From: Bacillus sp. V3-13
GTDB taxonomy: Bacteria; Bacillota; Bacilli; Bacillales; Cytobacillaceae
Assembly: GCF_002860165.1 (NCBI RefSeq)
Contig: NZ_PGUZ01000039.1
Location: 1 to 64,000 of the forward strand
Length of the DNA stretch: 64,000 bases
Reading direction: 5' to 3'
The notes under the pieces: generated by a model
What the model saw: the letters and a program-made list of their open reading frames with translations, nothing else
Databases searched by the model: none
Told to the model about the DNA's origin: nothing
Program-made: the position numbers and the translations under genes
Part shown: positions 1 through 8,243 of the stretch, one piece after another
Position numbering within the stretch: the first letter of the stretch is position 1
Layout: each line of letters begins with the position of its first letter

Positions 1-84
1 TTATAAACCCTCTGATATCAATGTATTTGCTTGATTTATATATTTAATTTTTGACAATACGGACGGACAAAAGGGGGAAAATGT

Positions 85-1254
85 ATGAAAAAAATTTTTT
101 TATTTCTTTTAATGATATTGCTGATCAGCAGTATTGCACTTGTCGGCTGCAGCCAGGGCAACACAGAGACTGCCGGTGGTTCAGAGGATTTAACACCAGA
201 GGAAGCAGCAGACAGTTCGGGTCCAATCACAATCAATCAGGACATTCCCGATCAGGAAATCTTGAGTAAAGGTCCTGATGGAGAATCGGCAATATCAGCT
301 AAAACCTTGCAGCTTACTGAAGAAGAGGTTGAAGAGATTAAAGCAGGAGACTATACGGCAGCAATCGTCATGCACTATGCGGGTAATGACTGGGCTACCG
401 CTCAAATAGCCGGTTTGGAAGCCACCTTTAAAAGAATGGGCATAGAAGTGGTAGCGGTAACAGATGCACAATTTAAGGCAGAAAAACAAGTGTCGGATAT
501 AGAAACAGTCCTTGCCAAGTCACCAGACATTATCGTCGGAATTCCTGTTGACCCGGTTTCCACAGCAGGAGCATTCAAAAAAGCGGCAGAAGCAGGGGTA
601 AAAATAGTATTTATGGACAATAAGCCAGAGGGGCTAAAAGCTGGTGAAGATTATGTAAGCGTTGTCTCAGCCGACAATTATGGAAATGGTATAGCAGCGG
701 CAGATATTATGGCTGAAGAGCTAGGCGAAAATGGAGAAATCGGCGTAATCTTCCATGATGCAGATTACTTCGTAACAAAACAGCGTACAGAAGCATTTGA
801 AGCAACCATCAAGGAAAAATATCCTGATATCAAAATCGTCGAGCGAGGCGGCATCACAGGACCTAATGATGGAGAGAAAGTTGCCTCGGGCATGTTGACA
901 AAGAATTCTAATCTTGATGGTATGTTTGTCGTTTGGGATGTTCCTGCTGAAGGTGCATTGGCAGCTGCACGTAATGCAGGCAAGAATGATCTTGTGATTA
1001 CAACGATTGATTTAGGTACAACCGTTGCTTTAGATATTGCATCTGGCGGGAGCATTAAGGGGATTGGTGCTCAACTTCCGTACGATCAGGGTATTTCAGA
1101 AGCTATCTTAGCTGGATATGGCTTGCTTGAGAAAGAGGCTCCCGCGTATGTTGCTGTTCCTTCTTTAAAAGTAACCAAGGAAAATGTGTTAGATTCATGG
1201 AAGCTTGTTTATCATAAAGATGCGCCAGAAACGATTCAAAACGCAGCTAAATAA
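85..1254 (+). CDS. Sugar ABC transporter substrate-binding lipoprotein
   Basis: A 389-residue periplasmic-binding-protein type 1 fold (Peripla_BP_4 class), expected to capture a sugar or polyol outside the membrane and deliver it to an ABC permease. Residues 1-22 form a lipoprotein signal ending in the lipobox LVGC, so Cys22 would be lipidated. The mature domain begins near residue 95 (DYTAAIVMHYAGNDW) and shows two Rossmann-like lobes. ATG 85 is preferred over ATG 81, which is in another frame, because AAGGGGGAAA lies just upstream. The permease and ATPase are not seen and may lie left of the window. The dehydrogenase that follows suggests inositol- or sugar-type substrates; the exact ligand cannot be read. 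Confidence 0.85.
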   Translation: MKKIFLFLLMILLISSIALVGCSQGNTETAGGSEDLTPEEAADSSGPITINQDIPDQEILSKGPDGESAISAKTLQLTEEEVEEIKAGDYTAAIVMHYAGNDWATAQIAGLEATFKRMGIEVVAVTDAQFKAEKQVSDIETVLAKSPDIIVGIPVDPVSTAGAFKKAAEAGVKIVFMDNKPEGLKAGEDYVSVVSADNYGNGIAAADIMAEELGENGEIGVIFHDADYFVTKQRTEAFEATIKEKYPDIKIVERGGITGPNDGEKVASGMLTKNSNLDGMFVVWDVPAEGALAAARNAGKNDLVITTIDLGTTVALDIASGGSIKGIGAQLPYDQGISEAILAGYGLLEKEAPAYVAVPSLKVTKENVLDSWKLVYHKDAPETIQNAAK

Positions 1255-1336
1255 TTATATCAACCATTAGCGGGGTTAGAGAGTACTTTCATTAAATTTT
1301 TGTGCCTTGAGCACAGCGAAAGGAATGAAACTTATT

Positions 1337-2521
1337 ATGAAGAAATTAAACATAGGCATGATTGGCGGAGGCTTTATGGGAAAGGCACATGCCCTTGCAT
1401 ATGCAGGTATGCCAATGTTCTTTTGGCCTGCACCGGCCATTCCACACCGTCATACAGTGGTAGATGTAACAGAAGATTTGGCGAAAGAAGCAGCTGCCAA
1501 ATATGGGTTTGAACATTATTCTCCAGATTGGAGAGAGGTAGTGAACAATCCTGATATTGACATTATAGATATTGTGACTCCCAATAATACTCATGCTGAG
1601 ATTGCGATTGCGGCAGCAAAAGCCGGCAAACATGTAATCTCTGAAAAACCATTGGCACTGGGGGCAGAAGAAGCAAAGACAATGCTGGATGCAGTAAGAG
1701 CAGCTGGCGTCAAGCATATGGTTGCTTTCAACTACAGAAGAACACCAGCCGTTGCCCTCGCGAAAAGGTATATGGAGGAAGGAAAGTTAGGGAAAGTACT
1801 TAATTTTAGGGGAACTTATCTCCAAGATTGGTCTGCAGATCCAAATTCACCGCTATCCTGGCGCTTCCAAAAAAAGATTGCCGGTTCGGGAGCACTGGGT
1901 GATATAGGAACACATGTAGTGGACATTGCCCGCTATCTCGTCGGTGAAATAACAGATGTAAATGCCATTACAAAAACATGGATTCCGGAAAGACCAGTCC
2001 AGACAGGAGGTGTTGACAAATTAGGTACCGTTAAAAGTACTGGAGATGTACCAAAAGCTGCAGTTGATGTAGATGATGAATTTGTCTCCCTATTGAAGTT
2101 CGAAAATGGAGCAATTGGCAGCATTGAAGCAACTCGAAATGCATGGGGCCGCAATAATTTTCTGACATTCGAAGTACACGGAGAAAAAGGTTCCCTGTAT
2201 TTTAACTATGAGCGACGGGATGAGCTTCAAGTATGTTTCGCTGATGATCCCGGTGATGCAAAAGGATTCAGGACAGTTTATACTGGCCCGGCTCACCCCT
2301 ATGGAGAAGGACTATGGCCAATTCCTGCGCTAGGGATTGGATATGGGGAAACAAAAATAATTGAAACATATGATTTCTTTAAATCAATAATTGAAGATAC
2401 GGATGTGTCACCAAACTTCAATGATGGTTATCGTGTTGAACTTGTTGCAGAGGCCATTCTTGAATCGGCTGAAAAAGGCGTTTGGGTGAATCTTGAAAAA
2501 ACTGTTGCAAAAGTAAATTAG
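1337..2521 (+). CDS. Gfo/Idh/MocA family oxidoreductase
   Basis: NAD(P)-dependent sugar or polyol dehydrogenase of about 394 residues. The N-terminus has the dinucleotide-binding motif GMIGGGFMG, and the family EKP signature appears in HVISEKPLAL, where the Lys is the usual catalytic residue. The C-terminal alpha/beta domain carries the GDIGTHVVD segment with a conserved His. The frame is open from TTG 1307 and ATG 1325, but ATG 1337 gives a family-typical N-terminus and follows AAAGGA at about 12 bases. It lies 82 bases after the binding protein and is followed by a terminator, so the two are probably co-transcribed for uptake and oxidation of one substrate. Substrate unknown. Confidence 0.85.
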   Translation: MKKLNIGMIGGGFMGKAHALAYAGMPMFFWPAPAIPHRHTVVDVTEDLAKEAAAKYGFEHYSPDWREVVNNPDIDIIDIVTPNNTHAEIAIAAAKAGKHVISEKPLALGAEEAKTMLDAVRAAGVKHMVAFNYRRTPAVALAKRYMEEGKLGKVLNFRGTYLQDWSADPNSPLSWRFQKKIAGSGALGDIGTHVVDIARYLVGEITDVNAITKTWIPERPVQTGGVDKLGTVKSTGDVPKAAVDVDDEFVSLLKFENGAIGSIEATRNAWGRNNFLTFEVHGEKGSLYFNYERRDELQVCFADDPGDAKGFRTVYTGPAHPYGEGLWPIPALGIGYGETKIIETYDFFKSIIEDTDVSPNFNDGYRVELVAEAILESAEKGVWVNLEKTVAKVN

Positions 2522-2553
2522 GACTAAACGGTAACAATAATACCATATTTAAA

Positions 2554-2589
2554 GGATGAGAGAATGTATAAATCTCATCCTTTTTTTTT
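2554..2589 (+). terminator. Rho-independent terminator after the dehydrogenase
   Basis: GGATGAGA pairs with TCTCATCC and is followed by a run of nine T. It ends the sugar-uptake pair. Confidence 0.9.
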
Positions 2590-2758
2590 GAACAACTATT
2601 ACTCTGAAAATTTTTTAAAAAGGTCAATACCGATTTGTCATAATAATATTACTAAATACATATGTAAAATTAAGGCGTACATAAATAAATTTTACCATTT
2701 AAAAATGCTTCTGTTTGCCCCATAATATAGACCATATAGAAAAAGGGGGGAGAATATC

Positions 2759-2971
2759 ATGTACGGGATTGAAAAAGGATCTTTAGAGGAAGCTTTAATG
2801 CTGCTGCAGGATATTGGATTGCAGTTGAATGAATATGAGAAATCGAATTCAACGATCCCAATTGAATATTATCGGGAATTGCTGGAATTCAGTATTTCCA
2901 TTGCGAGACAAACAAATGAAGTTTCAGAAACAATCGATGAAATGATGCAGGATATCGAGCGGAAATTATAG
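2759..2971 (+). CDS. Small acidic helical protein, unknown function
   Basis: A 70-residue soluble protein with no recognisable domain. It is rich in Glu, Ile and Leu and looks almost wholly alpha-helical (SLEEALMLLQDIGLQLNEY, then SISIARQTNEVSETIDEM). The start is well supported: AAAAAGGGGGGAG sits seven bases before ATG 2759. It is a monocistronic unit with its own terminator. I do not recognise the family. Confidence 0.7.
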   Translation: MYGIEKGSLEEALMLLQDIGLQLNEYEKSNSTIPIEYYRELLEFSISIARQTNEVSETIDEMMQDIERKL

Positions 2972-3033
2972 ATAGCAATCAGTTTTCTGTTTAAAATAAA
3001 GAGCCCGAATTTAAATATCCAAATATTCCGGAT

Positions 3034-3062
3034 GATCTTCACAAAAATGAAGGTCTTTTTTG
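3034..3062 (+). terminator. Terminator after the small helical protein
   Basis: GATCTTCA pairs with TGAAGGTC (one G-T wobble) across a short A-rich loop and is followed by six T. Confidence 0.75.
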
Positions 3063-3089
3063 TTTCGGATCCTAAATACGAGATCAGCG

Positions 3090-3130
3090 TCAAACAACAC
3101 AAACCCGTCCGCAAATTATTTGCGGACGGG
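3090..3130 (-). terminator. Terminator of the amidohydrolase remnant
   Basis: A near-perfect 13-bp palindrome (CCCGTCCGCAAAT / ATTTGCGGACGGG, 3104-3130). On the minus strand it is followed by the T-rich stretch TTTGTGTTGTTTG. It lies 18 bases beyond the stop codon of the amidohydrolase fragment, the place expected for that gene's own terminator. Confidence 0.7.
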
Positions 3131-3148
3131 AAGAGTCATCTTGATTTA

Positions 3149-3870
3149 TTAAACTTGTACTCCATTAATATATGTTGAAACCACTTTGCTTCTTGAGACT
3201 CCCACGCCTAAAGGCGCAAGTCCTGCACCTTACGGTGTAACGGATGGGATTCTTGAATGACTAAACGTTCGCAGTCCATTTCTGTTTTGAACAGCCTTCA
3301 AGATAAGGGCATCTCATTGCCCCTCCTAAGACAGTGCGTATAGCATCTTAAGCTGGTTGACTGTTACCGCCAACCACAGTTCGTATAAGTGTTTTAGCGT
3401 CTTTTGCATGACGACACATATTGTTTTACCGACAGTATGAATTAGACTGTCGAACCTTATACAATATCTACTTATCAACGAACGAGAATGTTTTAGAGAC
3501 TTTTACTTGTCTATAAGGTGAGTATAGCATCTTTTCAGACAATTTAGGTAGCAAAAACTACCTCTTGTCTGACCTCACTTTCATCCCACGTCTAAAAACG
3601 GGCTACGCCCTGCGTGGGCTTTCTCGTTCGGAGAATCTGTAAATCAAATAGATCGCCGCTCTATAGGAAAAATCTGCATCTTTTCTGGCTTCTGCAGAAC
3701 CGACACGATCTTCGACCCCAAGATGTCTGGCCGCATTGAGAGTGTTCGCTTTTAATGCGAGTTCTTCGGATAATCCATATTGACGGCTAAAATTGCACTT
3801 GTTATTAAATATTCGATTCCGACTAAACTGAAATTTCACCCAAAATAGTTCTTTATATTGTATCATTGAA
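3149..3870 (-). pseudogene. Amidohydrolase C-terminal remnant split by an IS605-type element
   Basis: The minus strand holds the last part of an amidohydrolase of the imidazolonepropionase-like/metal-dependent hydrolase group. The upstream piece encodes LKANTLNAARHLGVEDRVGS followed by KDADF. The downstream piece, 3149-3192, encodes SKVVSTYINGVQV and a stop. A 446-bp mobile element (3193-3638) lies between them. Removing it joins TTTGATTTAC to GAAGCAAAGTG and restores FDLRSKVV in frame. At least two further frameshifts and an in-frame stop (near SGDLFD, and near the AILAV / YGLSEE junction) show the gene was already decaying or decayed later. The N-terminal two thirds, with the metal-binding His residues, is missing. 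The upstream limit is approximate. Confidence 0.75.
3193..3638 (-). mobile_element. Non-autonomous IS200/IS605-type element (446 bp)
   Basis: Read on the minus strand, the element starts directly after TTTAC with AGATTCTCCGAACGAGAAAG and ends in a hairpin (CGCCTTTAGGCG) followed by TGGGAGTCTCAA. These are the features of IS200/IS605-family ends: no terminal inverted repeats, subterminal hairpins, and insertion 3' of a TTAC-like tetra- or pentanucleotide. No tnpA or tnpB frame is present. Several internal hairpins remain (for example GGTAG/CTACC near 3545-3560). The right-end region could be an omega-RNA remnant, since in tnpB elements the guide follows the right end. Boundaries are firm because excision restores a reading frame. 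Confidence 0.8.
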
Positions 3871-3954
3871 TAATGAGTCAAGGGCTTCTGCAATTTAGGA
3901 AAATCATTTGAAAAAAGTCTTCAAAAGTTCAAATTAGATAAAGGGGTTGCAATA

Positions 3955-4794
3955 ATGGAAATCGGATATTTTAATGGAAAATTTATTTCATTGGAAGACG
4001 CAGTGATTCCAATTGATGAAAGAGGACATCAATTCGGCGATGGTGTTTATGAAGTTATCCGCGTCTATAATGGGAAGCCGTTCATGATGGATGAGCATTT
4101 GCAGAGGCTGATTAAAAGTGCTGAGGCGATTAAATTACCTTTGACAGACGGGATTGAAGATTTTCGTAAACTGATAAACGAAGGAATTACAAAGTCGGGG
4201 CTTGAGGATTGCAGCGTTTATCTGCAGGTGACAAGAGGGATTGCCGCCAGGCTCCACCTGTTTCCGGATGTTCCGGTTTCTATTTCAATGACGATAAGGC
4301 CGGCTAAACCACTGCCGGTTGAATTGAGGGAAAAAGGTGCTGCGGCGATTATCCTCGAGGACGAAAGATGGGCTAATTGTTACATAAAATCATTAAATTT
4401 ACTGCCGAATATATTAGCTAAGCAAACGGCTTCTGAAGCAGGCTGTTTCGAAGCAATTTTAGTAAGAGATGGAGTTGTAACAGAAGGAACAAGCTCGAAC
4501 GTTTTTTACGTAAAGGATCAAAATATTTACACAGCGCCGCTCACCCGGCACATTCTGCCAGGGATCACGCGGATCGCTGTAAAAGAAATTTCGGAAGCTC
4601 TTAACATACCATTTATTGAAGAACATTTTGCACCGGATAACTTAACCCGGGCAGATGAAGTATTCATTACGAGCACGACTTCAGAAGTCCTCCCGATTGT
4701 AAAGATAGATGGACAGGTAATTGGCACAGGGAAGCCCGGTGAAGTTACGAACTGGATTTATGAACAATTTCAGGCGAAGATTTTAAATCAATAA
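3955..4794 (+). CDS. dat: D-amino acid transaminase
   Basis: PLP-dependent class IV aminotransferase of 279 residues, the usual length of Bacillus Dat. It interconverts D-alanine and 2-oxoglutarate with pyruvate and D-glutamate, feeding peptidoglycan precursors in the cytosol. Lys145 in CYIKSLNLLPN is the Schiff-base lysine and Glu177 in VVTEGTSSNV matches the cofactor-ring glutamate. The N-terminus MEIGYFNGKF and the DERGHQFGDGVYE segment are typical of the D-specific group. AAAGGGG lies eight bases before ATG 3955. It stands alone and shares a bidirectional terminator with the convergent yceI-like gene. Confidence 0.92.
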   Translation: MEIGYFNGKFISLEDAVIPIDERGHQFGDGVYEVIRVYNGKPFMMDEHLQRLIKSAEAIKLPLTDGIEDFRKLINEGITKSGLEDCSVYLQVTRGIAARLHLFPDVPVSISMTIRPAKPLPVELREKGAAAIILEDERWANCYIKSLNLLPNILAKQTASEAGCFEAILVRDGVVTEGTSSNVFYVKDQNIYTAPLTRHILPGITRIAVKEISEALNIPFIEEHFAPDNLTRADEVFITSTTSEVLPIVKIDGQVIGTGKPGEVTNWIYEQFQAKILNQ

Positions 4795-4821
4795 TAGGTT
4801 TGAAGCTGTCATTTAAAAAAA

Positions 4822-4869
4822 AAAACAGCCGCAGGTCCCGACCGGTATCGTCAGAATGCGGCTGTTTTT
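4822..4869. terminator. Bidirectional terminator between dat and the YceI gene
   Basis: AAAAACAGCCGCA pairs with TGCGGCTGTTTTT around a 20-base loop. The A run on one side and T run on the other let it serve both convergent genes. Confidence 0.85.
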
Positions 4870-4895
4870 CTTATTACTTAAACAAATTAAGCGGA

Positions 4896-5429
4896 TTATG
4901 CTTGTTTAGCGGCTTCAATAACAAGTGAGATTTTGATTTGGTCGCCAATCAGGACGCCGCCTGTTTCTAATGCTGCATTATAAGTAAGGCCGTAGTCGCT
5001 GCGGTTAATTTTGCCTTCGCCACTGAATCCAACCTTTTCATTGCCCCAAGGGTCTTTACCCTGGCCTTCAAAAGTGACGGCGAATGTCTCAGTGCGAGTA
5101 GTTCCCGCAATCGTCAGATCACCAGTCACATCGTACTGGTCTTCGTCCGTTTTCACGATGTTTGTGGATTTAAACGTAATCTTCGGATTCTTTTCGACAT
5201 CGAAAAAGTCTGCAGTCCGAAGGTGGTTGTCACGGTCAGCATTCCGTGTATCAATGCTTGCAACATCAACGCTGAATTCGATATCAGCTGTTGTTAGATC
5301 AGCTGGATCTGCATCAATAGAAGCTTCAAATTGATGGAAAGTACCCTTTACTCTTGCGATCATCATATGCTTTACAGAAAAATCGATACTGCTGTGGGTT
5401 GGGTCAATTGTCCATTTTGTTTTTGCCAT
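4896..5429 (-). CDS. YceI family polyisoprenoid-binding protein
   Basis: A 177-residue YceI-like protein. The family forms an extended lipocalin-like beta barrel that binds isoprenoid chains. Family marks are WTIDPTHSSIDFSVKHM at the N-terminus, VKGTFHQFEA, DNHLRTADFFDVEKNP and ITFKSTNI. There is no signal peptide, so it is probably cytosolic as in other Bacillus homologues. ATG 5429 (MAKTKW) is chosen because GGAGGAATGTAAA precedes it; the frame extends 5 codons further upstream without a site. Physiological ligand unknown. Confidence 0.9.
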   Translation of the reverse strand: MAKTKWTIDPTHSSIDFSVKHMMIARVKGTFHQFEASIDADPADLTTADIEFSVDVASIDTRNADRDNHLRTADFFDVEKNPKITFKSTNIVKTDEDQYDVTGDLTIAGTTRTETFAVTFEGQGKDPWGNEKVGFSGEGKINRSDYGLTYNAALETGGVLIGDQIKISLVIEAAKQA

Positions 5430-5551
5430 TTTACATTCCTCCAAAATTTTAATTCAAAATTACTTTGAATTCGAGATAATTAACTTCGAGATAAATTATA
5501 AAATGAAAAAGCAATCTGTGTCAACAAAAAATTTTCATCAGTTTTTGAATG

Positions 5552-5607
5552 TTGACATGAAACCAAATGGTTTTATATAATCAGTTGTGAAACCAATTGG
5601 TTTTATA
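5552..5607 (+). promoter_or_regulatory. Sigma-A promoter with two ArsR-type operator half-dyads
   Basis: TTGACA (5552-5557) and TATAAT (5576-5581) are separated by 18 bases. The dyad AAACCAAATGGTTT fills most of the spacer and a second copy, AAACCAATTGGTTT, lies 30 bases downstream (5590-5603). Two nearly identical dyads, one over the core promoter and one just after the start site, are the layout expected for autorepression by the ArsR-family gene two positions downstream. Confidence 0.75.
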
Positions 5608-5629
5608 TTTTTCCATATGGAGGATTACG

Positions 5630-6067
5630 ATGATGCAAAACAATCATGAAGCAACATTGCCAGATATCCAAAAGACGGTTATTTTTGATGCACCTATACA
5701 AAGAGTATGGGATGCAGTTGCCACATCACAAGGAATTGCGGCATGGTTCATGCCTAATAATTTTGAGCCGAAAATGGGGTATGAATTTCATTTACAATCA
5801 CCGTTTGGACCATCACCCTGCAAAGTATTAGAGTTGGATCCACCAAAACGACTCGTGTTTTCCTGGGATGTGTTCGGCTGGGTTGTGAAATTTGAACTGA
5901 AAGATATGGGAGATAAAACAGAATTCACTCTTGTTCATGCAGGATGGGGCAAGCCGGATGACTTGGTACCAGGAGCAAAGGAAACTTTTGCTGTTATTCG
6001 CAATAGAATGAACAATGGTTGGGAGCCGCTTGTCAATGAAAAACTCCGTAAAGTAGTCGAGGCCTAA
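5630..6067 (+). CDS. SRPBCC/AHSA1 (Activator of Hsp90 ATPase 1-like) domain protein
   Basis: A 145-residue START-like hydrophobic-pocket protein of the AHSA1 group. Family segments are VIFDAPIQRVWDAVAT near the N-terminus, AAWFMPNNFEP, a central FSWDVFGWVVKFEL beta region and the C-terminal helix TFAVIRNRMNNGWEPL. ATG 5630 follows TGGAGG by six bases; ATG 5633 is equally possible. It is the first gene of a two-gene operon with an ArsR regulator, an arrangement common in Bacillus (YndB-like proteins). The ligand is unknown. Confidence 0.85.
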   Translation: MMQNNHEATLPDIQKTVIFDAPIQRVWDAVATSQGIAAWFMPNNFEPKMGYEFHLQSPFGPSPCKVLELDPPKRLVFSWDVFGWVVKFELKDMGDKTEFTLVHAGWGKPDDLVPGAKETFAVIRNRMNNGWEPLVNEKLRKVVEA

Positions 6068-6068
6068 T

Positions 6069-6437
6069 ATGACATCAGCAGCCAAACATGATGTTTTTCA
6101 GGCGATTGCTGATCCAACCAGAAGAAAACTGTTAAAATTGCTGGCTGAAAAAGAATTACCTATTTCAGAAATTAGCAGCCATTTTCCGATTACCCGCACT
6201 GCGGTTGCGAAGCATTTGTCAATTCTTGCGGAAGCAGATCTTGTACGCGGACGGAAAATGGGCAGAGAGAAAAGGTATAGTCTTCATGCCGAACCGCTAA
6301 TCGAGTTAAAAGATTGGCTCTCCTTTTATGAACAGTTCTGGGACAACAAGTTATCAATGCTTAAGCATTTTGTAGAAAATGATGGTCAAAGAAATATTGA
6401 ACTCGTTCATAAAAAAGACGAACAACAAACAGATTAA
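6069..6437 (+). CDS. ArsR-family winged-helix transcriptional regulator
   Basis: A 122-residue DNA-binding repressor. Residues 5-85 form the winged helix-turn-helix (FQAIADPTRRKLLKLL, then ITRTAVAKHLSIL as recognition helix, and GREKRYSLH as wing). No metal-binding Cys pair is visible, so it belongs to the non-metal SdpR-like branch usually paired with AHSA1 proteins. The start is one base after the previous stop, so translation is coupled. The duplicated AAACCA-TGGTTT dyads upstream of the operon are its likely target. Confidence 0.88.
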   Translation: MTSAAKHDVFQAIADPTRRKLLKLLAEKELPISEISSHFPITRTAVAKHLSILAEADLVRGRKMGREKRYSLHAEPLIELKDWLSFYEQFWDNKLSMLKHFVENDGQRNIELVHKKDEQQTD

Positions 6438-6460
6438 AATGTTTTATCCAATTATTAAAC

Positions 6461-6492
6461 ATGAAAACAGCCAGCTATATGAACTGGCTGTT
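6461..6492. terminator. Terminator after the ArsR operon
   Basis: AAACAGCCAG pairs with CTGGCTGTTT, followed by T6. It also suits the convergent DUF3006 gene. Confidence 0.85.
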
Positions 6493-6528
6493 TTTTCACT
6501 GGTAAAAAGAAATGAGATTGGCTGACTG

Positions 6529-6789
6529 CTAATTTTTCTTAAACTTGCTTCCGCTTTTGCTGCGAAGCTTTTCCATCATATTGTCCACTTTCTGATGCGA
6601 GGACGCGGTGGCTTCCTCGTTTAAGGTTAAGCCCGCAATTTGTCCGTCTTCCAGGGTTACGTCAAACCATGAATGAACGGTGCTTCCGGCAGGCAGCTTT
6701 TCTTTGTGAATAATAAATTCCTTGTTAACGGCTTCTACTAAAATGACCGCATATTGATCCTCTTCAATTCTGTCCAAGTAGCCTTTCAT
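6529..6789 (-). CDS. DUF3006 domain protein
   Basis: An 86-residue protein of the DUF3006 family: MKGYLDRIEEDQYAVIL at the N-terminus with a small beta-rich body and a basic, Lys/Ser-rich tail. It follows the metallo-beta-lactamase lipoprotein gene by only four bases. This pairing recurs in Bacillaceae, so the two products may act together, though no function is established. It has no signal peptide. Confidence 0.8.
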   Translation of the reverse strand: MKGYLDRIEEDQYAVILVEAVNKEFIIHKEKLPAGSTVHSWFDVTLEDGQIAGLTLNEEATASSHQKVDNMMEKLRSKSGSKFKKN

Positions 6790-6793
6790 TAAT

Positions 6794-8050
6794 TTATCCT
6801 CCTGTACAGGCCAATCCTTGCTTCTTGATATCCGCCATTTTTGCAGGTCCGATTCCGTTAATTTTCGTTAAATCATCAACAGACTTGAACGGACGCAAGC
6901 TTTGCAATTCAAGCGCGCGGGCAGGCCCAATGTGAATAATTTCCTGCAGCCTATCAACAGCTGCCGAATTGATGTCGATGCAGCTGCTGTTGCTTGCTGC
7001 TGTCTCTTGTGCACGCTTAAAAGCAGAATGGGTTGATTCTGAAAGCATCCCATCTTTCATTGTTTGGATTTTAAAATCAGTGCCAGTTGTCGAAACAACT
7101 ATCGTTCCATCAATATCGGTCCCATATAATTGAATGCCGGCATTTTTGACTAAACTGACAACTTCTTCGTGCGGATGCCCGTACGGATTGTCATCACCGG
7201 CGCTGTAAATCGCCAGTTTTGGATTGACCGCTTTTAAAAACGCCGGGCTCGTAGAAGTGGACGAGCCATGGTGCCCGAGATGAAGGATATCCGCTGCCAA
7301 TTCCATCCCGCTGTCGAGCATTTCCTGTTCATTGTAAGCGGCTGCATCTCCTGTAAACACGAAGCGCACTTCACCATAAGTCAGCCTTAAAGAGATCGAT
7401 TCCTCATTCGTCTTGCCGGTAATGTTTTTGGGATATAAAACCTCGATGCGCAATGCCCCGATTTCGAATTGATCGCCCATTCTCGGTTCGTAATAATCCG
7501 CAGCGGATGAATCGATCGCAGCCAACAATCGCTGATACGTTTCTGAAGTGCTCGTATTTCCGGACAGCCAAACTTCACCAACGTCAAAGCTGGTTACAAT
7601 TTCATCAAGCTGTCCAATATGATCGGCATCCGGATGCGTTCCGATCGCGATGTCGATTCGGTTTACACCAAGCGAATTCAGGTAATCAATCACATCAGTG
7701 CGGTTAAAATTCCCGGCATCTATCAAAATCGTATAATCGTTGCCACTGTCAGAGTATTGCAACAACGTTGAATCCGCCTGTCCAACATCTATGTAATGGA
7801 CTTTCAGCTCGGGCAATTTGCCAGAGTGCCCATCCCCCTTGGATTTTTCATTATTTTTATCGCTTTCGGTGTTAACCGCTTCCGACCTAAAAATGTCCTG
7901 CTCCGCTTTGCGCCCTGCTGCGTTACTTTCACTGGAAACTGCATCCTCGGCGTTTTCCAGATGGCCAGTATTGGGAACTTCTCCGGAACATCCGCCAATG
8001 AAAAGAAACATTAATGCAATTAATAATCCTAAAACATACTTCTTATACAT
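6794..8050 (-). CDS. ComEC-like metallo-beta-lactamase lipoprotein with C-terminal helix-hairpin-helix
   Basis: A 418-residue exported protein. Residues 1-21 end in the lipobox IGGC, so it should be anchored outside the membrane. After an acidic linker, residues about 80-340 form a metallo-beta-lactamase fold like the nuclease-type domain of ComEC/Rec2, with GTHPDADHIG as the HxxxDH metal motif and LGHHGSSTSTS further on. The last 60 residues form a ComEA-like helix-hairpin-helix DNA-binding module (IDINSAAVDRL, IGPARALEL, INGIGPAKM). It therefore combines in one lipoprotein the parts of the competence DNA-uptake machinery without the ComEC channel. An extracellular DNA-degrading or -processing role is inferred. 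Confidence 0.85.
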   Translation of the reverse strand: MYKKYVLGLLIALMFLFIGGCSGEVPNTGHLENAEDAVSSESNAAGRKAEQDIFRSEAVNTESDKNNEKSKGDGHSGKLPELKVHYIDVGQADSTLLQYSDSGNDYTILIDAGNFNRTDVIDYLNSLGVNRIDIAIGTHPDADHIGQLDEIVTSFDVGEVWLSGNTSTSETYQRLLAAIDSSAADYYEPRMGDQFEIGALRIEVLYPKNITGKTNEESISLRLTYGEVRFVFTGDAAAYNEQEMLDSGMELAADILHLGHHGSSTSTSPAFLKAVNPKLAIYSAGDDNPYGHPHEEVVSLVKNAGIQLYGTDIDGTIVVSTTGTDFKIQTMKDGMLSESTHSAFKRAQETAASNSSCIDINSAAVDRLQEIIHIGPARALELQSLRPFKSVDDLTKINGIGPAKMADIKKQGLACTGG

Positions 8051-8243
8051 GAAAGCCTCCCTATGACTTCATTATTTTATCAAAGCGGTTTCGTTTTATA
8101 AAAGCTTTTTGAAAAAATGATAGCGCGAATGGCGGTTTTTCGGACTGATAAAGTTCACTGAAGGACTAGGGAAAATAACGGATAAACAGAGAAAACATGT
8201 ACAGAATAAAAGAGGGAAAAGTACTATGTGGAGGGATACAATC

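Noticed and set aside
36-236. Minus-strand frame at the left edge
   Set aside because: Shadow of the binding-protein gene, no ribosome binding site.
3603-3893. 96-residue minus-strand reading frame
   Set aside because: It is a chance frame running from the amidohydrolase pseudogene into the mobile element; the protein changes character exactly at the element boundary.
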